Source: Hydrogenophaga sp. (lineage in GTDB: Bacteria; Pseudomonadota; Gammaproteobacteria; Burkholderiales; Burkholderiaceae_C). Taken from it: 64,000 bases of DNA. Both the position numbers and the translations under genes were made by a program. Every line of letters begins with the position of its first letter. Within the stretch, counting starts at the first letter, position 1. The notes under the pieces are model-generated. The model was not told where the DNA came from and ran no database searches. It saw only the letters and a list, made by a program, of their open reading frames with translations. The DNA is taken from the NCBI RefSeq assembly GCF_026125785.1, contig NZ_JAHCKL010000026.1, positions 1-64,000 on the forward strand. Reading direction: 5' to 3'. Positions 26,105-36,306 of this stretch are shown piece after piece.

Positions 26105-27145
26105 ATGTCCCGCCGGTACCGCATCGGACTCATCGGCGCCGGTCGCATCGGCCAGCTTCATGGCCGCATCATCGGCCAGCACCCCTCGTGCACGCTGGCC
26201 CTGGTGCAGGACGACGAGCCTGCGATGGCGCAGGCGCTGGCCGAGCTGCATGGCGGGCGGGCCGTGGCCACGGCCGACGACATCCTGGGCGACCCGGCCA
26301 TCGACGCGGTGGTGGTGGCCTCGCGCACGGAAACCCATTGCGACCTGATCGCCGCCTGCGTGGCCGCCGGCAAACCCGTGCTGTGCGAGAAACCGATCGA
26401 TCTCTCGCTGGCGCGCGTGCGCGACTGCCACGAGCAGATCAAGGACCGGCCCAGCCTGGTGCAGTTGGGCTTCAACCGCCGCTACGACGACAACTTCATC
26501 GCCCTGCGGCGGGCCATCGAGGCGGGCGAGGTCGGCGCGGTGGAGAGCATGCACATCATCACCCGCGTGCCCACGCCGCCGCCCTACCGTTATGTGCGGG
26601 AGAGCGGTGGCCTGTTCCGGGACATGACCATCCACGACTTCGATCTCGCGCGCTTTTTGCTGGGCGCCGATCCGGTGGGCGTGTTCGCGCACGGCGCGGC
26701 ACTGATAGACCCCGGGCTGGCCGCGGAGGGCGATGTCGACAGCGCCATGGTGCTCATGGGCTTTGCCGATGGCTCGGCCGTGCACGTCACCAACAGCCGG
26801 CGCTGCGTCTATGGGCTGGACCACCGGGTGGAGGTGTTCGGCTCGGAGGGCATGCTCAGCCTGCAGAACGGCCTGGGCGCTCCGCTGCTGCGCTCGGACC
26901 GGCGCGGCACCGCGCGCGCACCGCTGCACCACGAGTCGCCCATCACCGGTTACCTGCGCTCCTTCGTCAACCAGTGGTCCGCGTTCCTGGAGGCCTTGCA
27001 GACGCGGGTGGTTACTGGCGCCGGTTTCGCCGATGGCTGGAACGCGCTGGCCATCGCGCAGGCCGCCGTCGATTCCATGGCGACACGCTGCGCCGTAGAC
27101 CCGCAGCCCAGCTACGCGCCGCAGTCCCGGCTCAGCGTTCGGTGA
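26105..27145 (+). CDS. Gfo/Idh/MocA oxidoreductase, inositol 2-dehydrogenase-like
   Basis: Members oxidise sugars or polyols with NAD(P). The 346-aa product has the Rossmann motif GLIGAGRIGQLHG at residues 8-20, the family signature CEKPIDLSLARV (Lys in EKP) near residue 98, and the catalytic-region motif RDMTIHDFDLARFLLG near residues 176-191. GFNRRYDDNF is typical of the IolG-type branch. It begins 4 nt after the FAD oxidoreductase. Its last 14 bp overlap the convergent ABC transporter gene. No other inositol genes are present, so I give no symbol. Confidence 0.9.
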   Translation: MSRRYRIGLIGAGRIGQLHGRIIGQHPSCTLALVQDDEPAMAQALAELHGGRAVATADDILGDPAIDAVVVASRTETHCDLIAACVAAGKPVLCEKPIDLSLARVRDCHEQIKDRPSLVQLGFNRRYDDNFIALRRAIEAGEVGAVESMHIITRVPTPPPYRYVRESGGLFRDMTIHDFDLARFLLGADPVGVFAHGAALIDPGLAAEGDVDSAMVLMGFADGSAVHVTNSRRCVYGLDHRVEVFGSEGMLSLQNGLGAPLLRSDRRGTARAPLHHESPITGYLRSFVNQWSAFLEALQTRVVTGAGFADGWNALAIAQAAVDSMATRCAVDPQPSYAPQSRLSVR

Positions 27146-28910
27146 GCCGGTAGCGTACCTCGGGGCTGCCGGTGGGCTCCAGGCCCCAGCGCCGGCGGTG
27201 GAAGGCGGCCAGCGTGGAGCGGTGGGCAATGGACACCAGCGCGCCGCGCGCCTGCCGCACCTGTTCCAGCAGGCGCTGGTAGACGGTGGCTTCGGCATCC
27301 TCGTCCAGCGCGCTGGTGGCCTCGTCGGCCAATACCCAGGCCGGCTTCTTGAGCAGCACGCGCGCGATCGCCAGGCGCTGGCGCTCACCGCCGGAGAGCT
27401 TCTGACTCCAGGCGTCCTCGCGGTCGAGCTGGTCGGCCAGTTCCGGCAGCAGGGCTTCGTTCAACGCGGCGCGCAGGTCCTGGTCCAGGTAGCGGTCGGC
27501 CGGGTCGGGGTAGGCCAGGGCGTCGCGCAGCCGGCCGTCCGGGAAGTAGGGCCGCTGCGGGATGAACATGGTGTCTTCGGGCAGCGCCACGCGGCCGCGC
27601 GCGTGAGGCCAGATGCCGGATAGCGCGCGGAACAGGCTGGACTTGCCGCTGCCCGATGGGCCATGCAGCAGCACCGTGTCGCCGGGCTGCACGCGCAGGT
27701 CCACGCCGGCCAGCAGGCGCGTGCCGCCAGGCAGGTCCACGTCCAGGCCGTGCGCCACGATGCCGTCGGTCGACCCGGTCTGCTCCAGCTCGTCACGGGT
27801 CTGCGACTGGTGCGAGAGACTCTCCTCGAAGCCGATCAGACGGTCGGTGGTGGCCTTCCAGACCGCCAGCGACATGTAGTTGTCGACCAGCCAGGAGAGC
27901 GAGTCCTGCACGCGGCCGAAGGCCGAGTTGATCTGCATGAGCTGGCCGAGCTGGATGGCGCCGCTGAAATAGCGCGGCGCCGCGACGATCATGGGGAAGA
28001 TGATGGCCGCCTGGGAGAAGAAGCTGCTGAACCAGGTGAGCTGCTTCTGGTTGCGGATAAGGGCGAAGTAGTTGCCCATGACATCGCGGAAACGCAGGTC
28101 CAGGTGGTGGCGTTCGACGCGCTCACCGCCATCGAGCGCGATCGACTCGCTGTATTCCCGCACCCGCACCATGTGGTGGCGGAAGTTGGCTTCCAGCATC
28201 TGCTGCTGGAAATTCAGCCGCACCTGCGGGCGGCCGATCCAGTGCGCGATGGCGCTGCCCACGGCACAGTACAGCACCGCGGCCCAGACCATGTAGCCGT
28301 AGATTTCCCACTGCCCGCCACCCAGCGCTTGCGGTGCGGTGAAGCTCAGCGAGCCGCTGAGCGTCCAAAGGATGCCGACGAAACTCACCAGCGTGATCAG
28401 GGCATTGAACATGCCCATGGACAACGAAACGGTGTAGCTGGTGAACAGGTTCAGGTCTTCCTGGATGCGCTGGTCCGGGTTGTCCGGTGTGCCATTCTCG
28501 TCTGCGGTGTAGCGCGCCAGTTCCATACGGTAGAAGGCCTTGTGGGCCAGCCAGCGGGCCATGTAGTGGTCGGTCAGCCAGACGCGCCAGCGCAGTTGCA
28601 GGATCTGCGTGAGGTAGAACTTGTAAACCGCCAGCACGATGTAGATCAGGGCCAGCCAGCCGAAGCGACCGATCTGTTGCCAGAACACCGGCTGGTCCTT
28701 GGCTTGCAGGGCGTCGTAGAACACGCGGTACCACTCGTTGATCTGCACCAGCATGAAGACCGTGCCCAGGTTGAGCAGGACCACCGCCAGCAGCAGGCCG
28801 CGAGCGCGCCATTTTTCCTCGGACTGGAAGTAGGGCATGGCGAACGTGCCGATGCGCTTGAGCGTGGGCCAGAGCGAGGCCGGGCGGGAGGCGGGGGCGG
28901 ATGCTGTCAT
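27132..28910 (-). CDS. ABC transporter, fused SbmA/YddA-type membrane and ATPase domains
   Basis: The 592-aa protein has an N-terminal membrane domain of the SbmA/BacA class (about six helices in residues 30-330, with the core NEWYRVFYDALQAKD) and a C-terminal nucleotide-binding domain. The latter has Walker A GPSGSGKSS, signature LSGGERQR and Walker B VLADEATSALDE. The family moves vitamins, peptides or other amphipathic substrates; direction and substrate are not readable. I chose the ATG at 28910; a GTG at 28937 is possible and lies closer to a TACGAT -10-like box (28966-28961). Convergent with the dehydrogenase gene. Confidence 0.9.
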   Translation of the reverse strand: MTASAPASRPASLWPTLKRIGTFAMPYFQSEEKWRARGLLLAVVLLNLGTVFMLVQINEWYRVFYDALQAKDQPVFWQQIGRFGWLALIYIVLAVYKFYLTQILQLRWRVWLTDHYMARWLAHKAFYRMELARYTADENGTPDNPDQRIQEDLNLFTSYTVSLSMGMFNALITLVSFVGILWTLSGSLSFTAPQALGGGQWEIYGYMVWAAVLYCAVGSAIAHWIGRPQVRLNFQQQMLEANFRHHMVRVREYSESIALDGGERVERHHLDLRFRDVMGNYFALIRNQKQLTWFSSFFSQAAIIFPMIVAAPRYFSGAIQLGQLMQINSAFGRVQDSLSWLVDNYMSLAVWKATTDRLIGFEESLSHQSQTRDELEQTGSTDGIVAHGLDVDLPGGTRLLAGVDLRVQPGDTVLLHGPSGSGKSSLFRALSGIWPHARGRVALPEDTMFIPQRPYFPDGRLRDALAYPDPADRYLDQDLRAALNEALLPELADQLDREDAWSQKLSGGERQRLAIARVLLKKPAWVLADEATSALDEDAEATVYQRLLEQVRQARGALVSIAHRSTLAAFHRRRWGLEPTGSPEVRYRLTER

Positions 28911-29178
28911 GGATGAAACCCTGGGCTGGTCGGGCACGGGCGTGCCCGGAGGTGATGCGCATCGTAGCGGTTCGGCCGCCCGCTGCGCTGAGGCGGGGCT
29001 GAGGGCATTGGGTGGAATTCAGACGGCAATTGGTGTCTTTGACCCTGGCCCCCTGCGTGCGACGCGCAATGATCCGTGCTTCGGAAAATCCTGAGAAGCA
29101 GCCTGCCGGCTGTTGACTCGCTTTGCAAAGCGGCGGAATTGGGATTGGGATCGTTCGCATCGAGATGAGGATCAAGCC

Positions 29179-30141
29179 ATGCTCCGGAAGTTTTTGATGG
29201 CAGTCGTGCTCGTGGGATGGGCAGTGGCCACCGTTGTCACGGGCATGCTGCTTCAGCCCTTCGTCATACCCATCGCTTCAACACCACCCGCCGTGGACGC
29301 CAGGCAGCTCGAACAGCACGTCAGGTACCTCTCTCAAGATTTGCACCCGCGCAACCACGAACATCACGAGAACCTTGAACGGGCTGCGGCTTATATCCAG
29401 AGGGCACTCGAAGCCTTCGGAGCCGACGTGTCCATTCAGGAAGTGGTCGTCGAAGGAACCCGCTACAGAAACGTCATCGCAAAATTCGGCTCACCCACTG
29501 GGCCCGTGCGGGTGATTGGTGCCCACTACGACTCCCACGGGGACACACCCGGCGCCGACGACAATGCCAGCGGCGTGGCAGGCCTTCTGGAGCTGGCGCG
29601 CCTTCTGGGCCGCTCTCCCCCGCCACGCGCTATTGAACTCGTGGCCTACACCCTGGAAGAGCCACCACATTTCCGAACGGAACACATGGGAAGCGCATGG
29701 CATGCACGCTCCATGAGCGCGGCCCATCGGGACGTCGAACTCATGCTGTCCCTTGAAATGATCGGTTACTTTTCCGATGAGCCGGGAAGCCAGCGCTACC
29801 CCTTTCCGGCACTCGCGTCGTTGTACCCCGACCGAGGCAATTTCATCGCACTCGTGGGTCGGCTGGATGACTTTGGCCAAATGAGAAAAGTGAAGGCCGC
29901 CATGGCTGGCGCCACCACGCTCCCGGTTCGTTCCATCAACGCGCCAGCCACCTTGCGGGGCGTCGACTTTTCAGACCATCTGAATTACTGGAACGAAGGC
30001 ATGCCAGCGATCATGGTCACCGACACGGCATTCATGCGCAACCGCAATTACCACCAGCCGCAAGACACGTTCGAGAGGCTGGACTATGAGCGGATGGCAA
30101 AGGTGGTACAGGGGGTCTACGCCTTCGCTCAACGGCCGTGA
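29179..30141 (+). CDS. M28-family metallopeptidase, membrane-anchored or secreted
   Basis: M28 enzymes are zinc aminopeptidases and related amidases, including glutaminyl cyclase types. The ATG at 29179 follows GAGG and gives 320 aa with an N-terminal hydrophobic segment (residues 5-25), so the enzyme is exported or anchored. The zinc motif AHYDSHGDTPGADDNASG has ligands His116 and Asp128, and the catalytic Glu pair is at 160-161. The gene and its upstream region have clearly lower GC (about 58-60% in lines I counted, against about 70% in the flagellar operon), suggesting later acquisition. It stands alone. Confidence 0.88.
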   Translation: MLRKFLMAVVLVGWAVATVVTGMLLQPFVIPIASTPPAVDARQLEQHVRYLSQDLHPRNHEHHENLERAAAYIQRALEAFGADVSIQEVVVEGTRYRNVIAKFGSPTGPVRVIGAHYDSHGDTPGADDNASGVAGLLELARLLGRSPPPRAIELVAYTLEEPPHFRTEHMGSAWHARSMSAAHRDVELMLSLEMIGYFSDEPGSQRYPFPALASLYPDRGNFIALVGRLDDFGQMRKVKAAMAGATTLPVRSINAPATLRGVDFSDHLNYWNEGMPAIMVTDTAFMRNRNYHQPQDTFERLDYERMAKVVQGVYAFAQRP

Positions 30142-30226
30142 GAGGCCCAGCCAGTCCCGGATGCCAAATGGTATTGGGTGTGCCAGGTGATGCGGATGCG
30201 GCGGGGCAGGACGCCAGGAAACGCTC

Positions 30227-31126
30227 CTAGCCGCCGTTGCTCACGCCACTGGCCACGTGCCCGGCAGGTACGTGCTGCGCGGCGGACTCGATGTGGCCGG
30301 TCTGGTCGTCGAAGAAAAAGTCGGGTTCGAACTCGCGCAGGAACTCGCCCTTGGGCAGGCCGCCCAGGAACATGGCCTCGTCGACCTCGATGTTCCAGTT
30401 CATCAGCGTGCGGATGGCGCGCTCGTGCGCGGGTGCGCTGCGCGCGGTCACCAGCGCGGTGCGGATGCGCATGAGCGGCGTGCCTTCGCTCTGCAGCCGG
30501 TGCAGGGCTTCCAGCAGAGGCTTGAAGGGGCCGCCCTCCAGCGGTGTGGCGGCCTTGGCCGACTCGTGCGCCTGGAAGGCCGAGAGGCCCTGTGCCTGGA
30601 AGACGCGCTCGGCCTCGTCGGAGAACAGCACCGCGTCGCCGTCGAAGGCGATGCGGACCTCATGGGGGTGCGCATCGCTGGCGTGCACGGACTGAGGATA
30701 GACCTGTGCCGCGGGCACCCCGGCATCGAGCGCGGCACGCACGTCGGCCAGGTGGGTGGAGAGAAACAGGTTGGCCCGCAGCGGCCGCAGGTAGCGCCAC
30801 GGCGGCTGGCCGCGCGTGAAGCTGCCGCGCTGGATCGGCAGGCCGTAGTGCTGGGCCGAGCGGAACACCCGCATGCCCGAGACCGGGTCGTTGCGCGAGA
30901 GGATCACCACCTCCACCCGCTGCGCATGGGCGTCGTTGAAGGCCAGCAGCTTGTGCACCAGCGAGAACGCCACGCCCGGCGCGGCCGGCTGGTCCAGGCG
31001 ATCGAGCTGCAGCTTCATGTAGGCCCGGTCGTCCCCGGTCTCGAAGACCTGGTTCTCCTCCTCGAAGTCGAACAGCGCGCGCGAGGAGATGGCAACGACC
31101 AGCTTGCCTTCAAGCGTCACACCCAT
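30227..31126 (-). CDS. Cytosolic 5'-nucleotidase (NT5C1-like, PF06189 type)
   Basis: This family dephosphorylates nucleoside monophosphates. The 299-aa product starts VTLEGKLVVAISSRALFDFE, the family's characteristic N-terminus, and contains VEVVILSRNDPVSGMRVFRS (residues about 71-90), the haloacid-dehalogenase-like AFDGDAVLFSDEAERVF near residues 160-176, and FFFDDQTGHIESA near the C-terminus. GGAG lies eight bases upstream of the ATG. It has no functional link to the neighbouring secretion genes. Confidence 0.88.
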   Translation of the reverse strand: MGVTLEGKLVVAISSRALFDFEEENQVFETGDDRAYMKLQLDRLDQPAAPGVAFSLVHKLLAFNDAHAQRVEVVILSRNDPVSGMRVFRSAQHYGLPIQRGSFTRGQPPWRYLRPLRANLFLSTHLADVRAALDAGVPAAQVYPQSVHASDAHPHEVRIAFDGDAVLFSDEAERVFQAQGLSAFQAHESAKAATPLEGGPFKPLLEALHRLQSEGTPLMRIRTALVTARSAPAHERAIRTLMNWNIEVDEAMFLGGLPKGEFLREFEPDFFFDDQTGHIESAAQHVPAGHVASGVSNGG

Positions 31127-31199
31127 GCAATGGCTCCCGAAAGAGGGGTGGTTGAACCGTGAACGCCGCGGAACTGGCTCTGCCAGGCCGCAGGCGCTG

Positions 31200-31227
31200 C
31201 CCCTTTGAAGGGGACGCGCGGAGCGCG
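31200..31227. repeat. Twin GC hairpins 3' of gspF
   Basis: CCCCTTTGAAGGGG (31200-31213) is directly followed by CGCGC-GGA-GCGCG (31215-31227). They lie 12 bp past the gspF stop on the minus strand. The pair resembles the GC-rich intergenic element seen again between gspE and gspF. There is no T-run, so termination is uncertain; 3'-end protection or a dispersed repeat fits as well. Confidence 0.45.
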
Positions 31228-31238
31228 GCGGGGGAGGG

Positions 31239-32468
31239 TCATGTCACCAGCTGGTTCAGTTGGATGATGGGCATCAGGACCGCCAGCACGATCAGCATCA
31301 CCACCAGGCCCATGCCCACGATGAGCAGCGGCTCCAGGATGGTGGCCATGTGCATGGCGCGGCGCTGCACCTCGGCACCGAGCTGGGCGGCGGCGCGGTC
31401 GAGCATGGCGGGCAGTTGCCCGGTCTGCTCGCCCAGGCGCGCGAACATGGACACCAGCGGTGGAAAGCGCTTCTTGCTGCCCAGTGCGGAGGCCAGCGGC
31501 GCGCCTTCGCGCACCAGCACCAGTGCGTCCAGCGCGTCGGCCCGCATGGCCTGGTTGCCCAGGGTCTCGGCGGCGGTCTGCAGCGCTCGCAGGATGGGCA
31601 CGCCCGCCGCCGCCAGCATGGCCAGCGTGGCCGCGAAGCGCGCCGCGTTGTAGCCGCGCGCCAGGCGGCCCACCAGTGGCAGGCGCAGCCAGGCAGCGTC
31701 CATGCGCAGGCGCAGCGCCTCGCTGCGCCGCGCGGCGATGAGGGCAATGGCGCCCAGCACCAGCAGGCCCGCCAGCAGCCAGCCATACCCGCGCACGAAG
31801 TCGCTCAGGTTGAGCATGGCCACCGTGAGCAGCGGCAGTGCGCGCTTGCTGCCGGCGAACACATTGGCCACCTGCGGCACCACATACGACACCAGGAAGA
31901 CCACGATGACGATGGCCACCACCGTGACGATGGCCGGGTAGAGCGAGGCGGCCACGATCTTGTTGCGCAGCACCTCGCGCGCCTCCAGGTCGTCGGCCAG
32001 GCGCTCCAGCACCGCGCCGAGCTGCCCGCTCTGCTCGCCAGCGGCGATCACGGCCGTGAAGGTGGGCGAGAACTCGCGCGGGTACTGCGACAGCGCGCGG
32101 GCAAAGGTCGAGCCGCCATTGACCTCCGAGCGCAGGGAGGCCATGAGGTTGCGCTGGCGCTCGACTTCGGCTTCTTCCGTCAGCGCCGACAGCGCCCGCT
32201 CCAGTGGCAGCCCCGCGCTCACGAGGCCCGCCAACTGGCGCGTCCACACCGCCAGCGTGGTGGCATTGAAAGCCCGCCCGCCCCACAGCGTGATGTTCAG
32301 CCCGCCCGACTTCTCCTCGCTCGGCGCGCTGGACGCAGGCTCCACCAGCAGCGGCACCAGCGCCCGCGCCCGCAACATGCTGCGCGCCGCCCGCGCCGTG
32401 TCGGCGTCGATCAGGCCCTTCTGCGTGACCCCCTGCGCATCCAGGGCTTCAAAGGTGTAGGCAGGCAT
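31239..32468 (-). CDS. gspF: Type II secretion inner-membrane platform protein GspF
   Basis: GspF is the polytopic platform protein that links the GspE ATPase to pseudopilus assembly. From the ATG at 32468 it is 409 aa and begins PAYTFEALDAQGVTQKGLID, the standard family start. Two repeated GspF domains lie around residues 70-195 and 275-395, with hydrophobic segments near 170-195, 225-245 and 375-400. The frame is open upstream through a repeat-rich spacer, but those residues are not GspF. It is the last gene of the leftward gsp run. Confidence 0.96.
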   Translation of the reverse strand: MPAYTFEALDAQGVTQKGLIDADTARAARSMLRARALVPLLVEPASSAPSEEKSGGLNITLWGGRAFNATTLAVWTRQLAGLVSAGLPLERALSALTEEAEVERQRNLMASLRSEVNGGSTFARALSQYPREFSPTFTAVIAAGEQSGQLGAVLERLADDLEAREVLRNKIVAASLYPAIVTVVAIVIVVFLVSYVVPQVANVFAGSKRALPLLTVAMLNLSDFVRGYGWLLAGLLVLGAIALIAARRSEALRLRMDAAWLRLPLVGRLARGYNAARFAATLAMLAAAGVPILRALQTAAETLGNQAMRADALDALVLVREGAPLASALGSKKRFPPLVSMFARLGEQTGQLPAMLDRAAAQLGAEVQRRAMHMATILEPLLIVGMGLVVMLIVLAVLMPIIQLNQLVT

Positions 32469-32499
32469 GTCAGGCTGCAACCCATAAAGCACCGAGGGC

Positions 32500-32680
32500 C
32501 CGACCCAGGACCCCCGAGATGCCGAGAGCCCAGCCAGCCCAAGGCCGCGCAGCGAGGCCGCAGCTCCCAGAGATGCCGAGGGTCCGGCTCCGCCGGCCCA
32601 AGGCATCGTCCCCCCTCGAAGCGCCGAAGGCGCGCCACGGAGGGGGGAAGCCGCGCAGCGGCGCAGGGGGGTGTCTCATC
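32500..32680. repeat. GC-rich repeat/hairpin spacer between gspE and gspF
   Basis: The 212-bp gap between gspF and gspE contains two imperfect direct copies of a GAGATGCCGAG...GGCCCAAGGC-type block (about 32515-32545 and 32570-32605). A hairpin with arms CCCCCCT/AGGGGGG (about 32610-32646) and a CCGCGCAGCGGCGCAGGGGG tail follow. It interrupts an otherwise tightly packed operon. No gene is visible. Confidence 0.55.
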
Positions 32681-34123
<1,443 letters not shown>

Positions 34124-34139
34124 GGCCGGGTGCTCGTCG

Positions 34140-36257
34140 TCAGTTGGGCGTCGGGCCCTGCTGCGGAGCGGCCGACGGGGCGGGCTTGGGCAGCACCGGC
34201 CCTTCGTTGACCTGCAGCACCTTGCTGTTGGTGGGCTGGGCGTTCTGCTGCGTGGAGCGCATGAAGTCGTAGCGGTCCATGGCCAGGGTGCTGGTGTCGC
34301 GTGCGTCGCGCAGCACCACCGGGCGCAGGAACACCATCAGGTTGGTCTTCTTGCGCGAGCGCGTCTCGCTGCGGAACAGGTTGCCCAGCAAGGGCACGTC
34401 GCCCAGGCCAGGTACCTTGTCCTGGTTGCCGGCGTACTCGTCCTGCAACAGGCCGCCCAGCACGACGATGGCGCCGTCGTCCACCAGCACGGTGGACTCG
34501 ATGGTGCGCTTGTTCGTGATCAGACCGGTGGTCGAGTTGATGGAGTTGGGCTGCACGCTGCTGACCTCCTGGTAGATGGTCATCTTGATGGTGCCGTTCT
34601 CGCTGATCTGCGGCCGCACGCGCAGCGTCAGGCCGACGTCCTTGCGCTCGATGGTCTGGAAGGGGTTGACCGAGCCGTTGCTTGCGCCGGTGTTGGTGAA
34701 CTGCCCGGTCACGAAGGGCACGTTCTGGCCAATGACGATCTTGGCTTCCTCGTTGTCCAGCGTGAGCAGGTTGGGGGTGGAGAGGATGTTGCCCTCGCCG
34801 TTCTGCTGCAGGAAACGCGCCAGGAAGCCCAGCACGTAGACGCCGTTGGTGCGGCGCGCGGCGCCGATGTTCAGGCCCGGAGACGGCGCGGTACTGCCCT
34901 GGGCCAGGTCGACGATGTTGCTGCCGCCGGTGCCGAAGTTGGTGCCCAGCAAACCGATCACGCGGTCGCCCGAGTTGCCGATCGCGCCCTGCCACTGGAT
35001 GCCGAACTCGGCCGCCTTCTCGGCATTGACCTCGGCGATCAGGCTTTCCACGTACACCTGCGCGCGGCGCGAGTCGAGCTGGTCGATGACCGCGCGCAAC
35101 TGGCGGTACTGGGGCTCCGGCGCGGTGATGATGAGCGAGTTGGTGGCCGGATCGGCCTGGATCTGGCCGCCGGTGGAGGGCTGTGCGCTGCCAGAGACCG
35201 GCGTGGTGGACGGTGTGCTGCCGGCGGCTGTGGTGCTGGCCGCGGTCGATGCGGTGCTCCGGGAGGCCGATGACAGGCCGGAGACGCTGCTGCCGCCCGA
35301 TTCTCCCGCCATGGCCGCGCGCAGCGTGGTGGCCAGCGCGGTCGCGTCGGCGTTCTTCAGGTAGACCACGTGGATGTTGCCGTTGGCGTTTTCCGACGCG
35401 GGCCGGTCCAGCCGCGCCACCAGCGAGCGCACCAGCGCCAGGCGCGCCGGGTTGGCCGCGCGCAGCACCAGGCTGTTGCTGCGCGGCTCGGCCACCAGCG
35501 TGGTCTTGTACGAGGCGTCGTTCTGCGTGCCGCCGGCCACGGAAGGGTCGATCAGCCGCGTGATCAGCACCACCAGGTCTGCCGCGACCGCGTGCTGCAG
35601 CGGGATGACCTCGACGTCGGTGGCCCCCGCCACGTCCAGCGCCGCGATGATGCGGCCGATGCGCTGCAGGTTGTCGGCGTAGTCGGTGATGACGAGCGAG
35701 TTGTTGCCCGGGTTGACGTTGATGGTGTTGTTGGGCCCGATCAGCGGGCGCAGCACCGGCACCAGGTTGTTGGCGGATTCGTGGTTGAGGCGGAAGATCT
35801 GCGTGACCACGGTGTTGGATGCGGGCAGGGCCGAGACCGAGCCCGCACTGACCACATTGCCCTGCAGCTTGGCGTCGGCCTCGGGCACGATCTTGTAGAG
35901 GCCGCCGGTGTCCACCAGCGAGAAGCCCTGCAGGCGCAGCACGGCGGCAAACTGGTTGAGCGCGGCGGTGGGCGTGACAGGGCGCTCGGTGGCCAGGTTG
36001 ATGGTGCCCTTGACGCGCGGGTCGACCACCACGTTGCGGCCGGTGATGGCGGCCATGGTGCGCGCCACGGATTCGATCTCCGCGCCAACGAAATTCAGCG
36101 TGACCGGCTCACGGGTCTGTGCATGCGCCGAAGGCAGGGGGCTCTGGCCGGTGGCGAGCAGCAGCGCCAACGCGAGCGCGCTCAGCACGGCGCCGTGCGC
36201 CAGCGCGGCAGGCCGCTTGGGCCGGGCAGGGGCGACACGGTGGAGGTTCGGGTTCAT
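34140..36257 (-). CDS. gspD: Type II secretion outer-membrane secretin GspD
   Basis: GspD forms the outer-membrane channel. The ATG at 36257 gives 705 aa with a signal peptide (LSALALALLLATGQSPLPSA region). The mature protein starts with the N0 domain (PVTLNFVGAEIESVARTMAA), then N1-N3 repeats (about residues 130-400, with a Ser/Thr/Gly linker near 325-355), and the secretin domain (about 440-660: VPFVTGQFTNTG; VPLLGNLFRSETRSRKKTNL). No adjacent pilotin gene is visible. Confidence 0.97.
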   Translation of the reverse strand: MNPNLHRVAPARPKRPAALAHGAVLSALALALLLATGQSPLPSAHAQTREPVTLNFVGAEIESVARTMAAITGRNVVVDPRVKGTINLATERPVTPTAALNQFAAVLRLQGFSLVDTGGLYKIVPEADAKLQGNVVSAGSVSALPASNTVVTQIFRLNHESANNLVPVLRPLIGPNNTINVNPGNNSLVITDYADNLQRIGRIIAALDVAGATDVEVIPLQHAVAADLVVLITRLIDPSVAGGTQNDASYKTTLVAEPRSNSLVLRAANPARLALVRSLVARLDRPASENANGNIHVVYLKNADATALATTLRAAMAGESGGSSVSGLSSASRSTASTAASTTAAGSTPSTTPVSGSAQPSTGGQIQADPATNSLIITAPEPQYRQLRAVIDQLDSRRAQVYVESLIAEVNAEKAAEFGIQWQGAIGNSGDRVIGLLGTNFGTGGSNIVDLAQGSTAPSPGLNIGAARRTNGVYVLGFLARFLQQNGEGNILSTPNLLTLDNEEAKIVIGQNVPFVTGQFTNTGASNGSVNPFQTIERKDVGLTLRVRPQISENGTIKMTIYQEVSSVQPNSINSTTGLITNKRTIESTVLVDDGAIVVLGGLLQDEYAGNQDKVPGLGDVPLLGNLFRSETRSRKKTNLMVFLRPVVLRDARDTSTLAMDRYDFMRSTQQNAQPTNSKVLQVNEGPVLPKPAPSAAPQQGPTPN

Positions 36258-36306
36258 GGCGCGATCGTATCTTGGTTCGTGAGTGACAAAACGTAGGGCT
36301 TGTGCG

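Noticed and set aside
30142-30226. Terminator between the M28 peptidase and the 5'-nucleotidase genes
   Set aside because: The genes are convergent so one is expected, but I found no stem with a T-run in this 85-bp gap.
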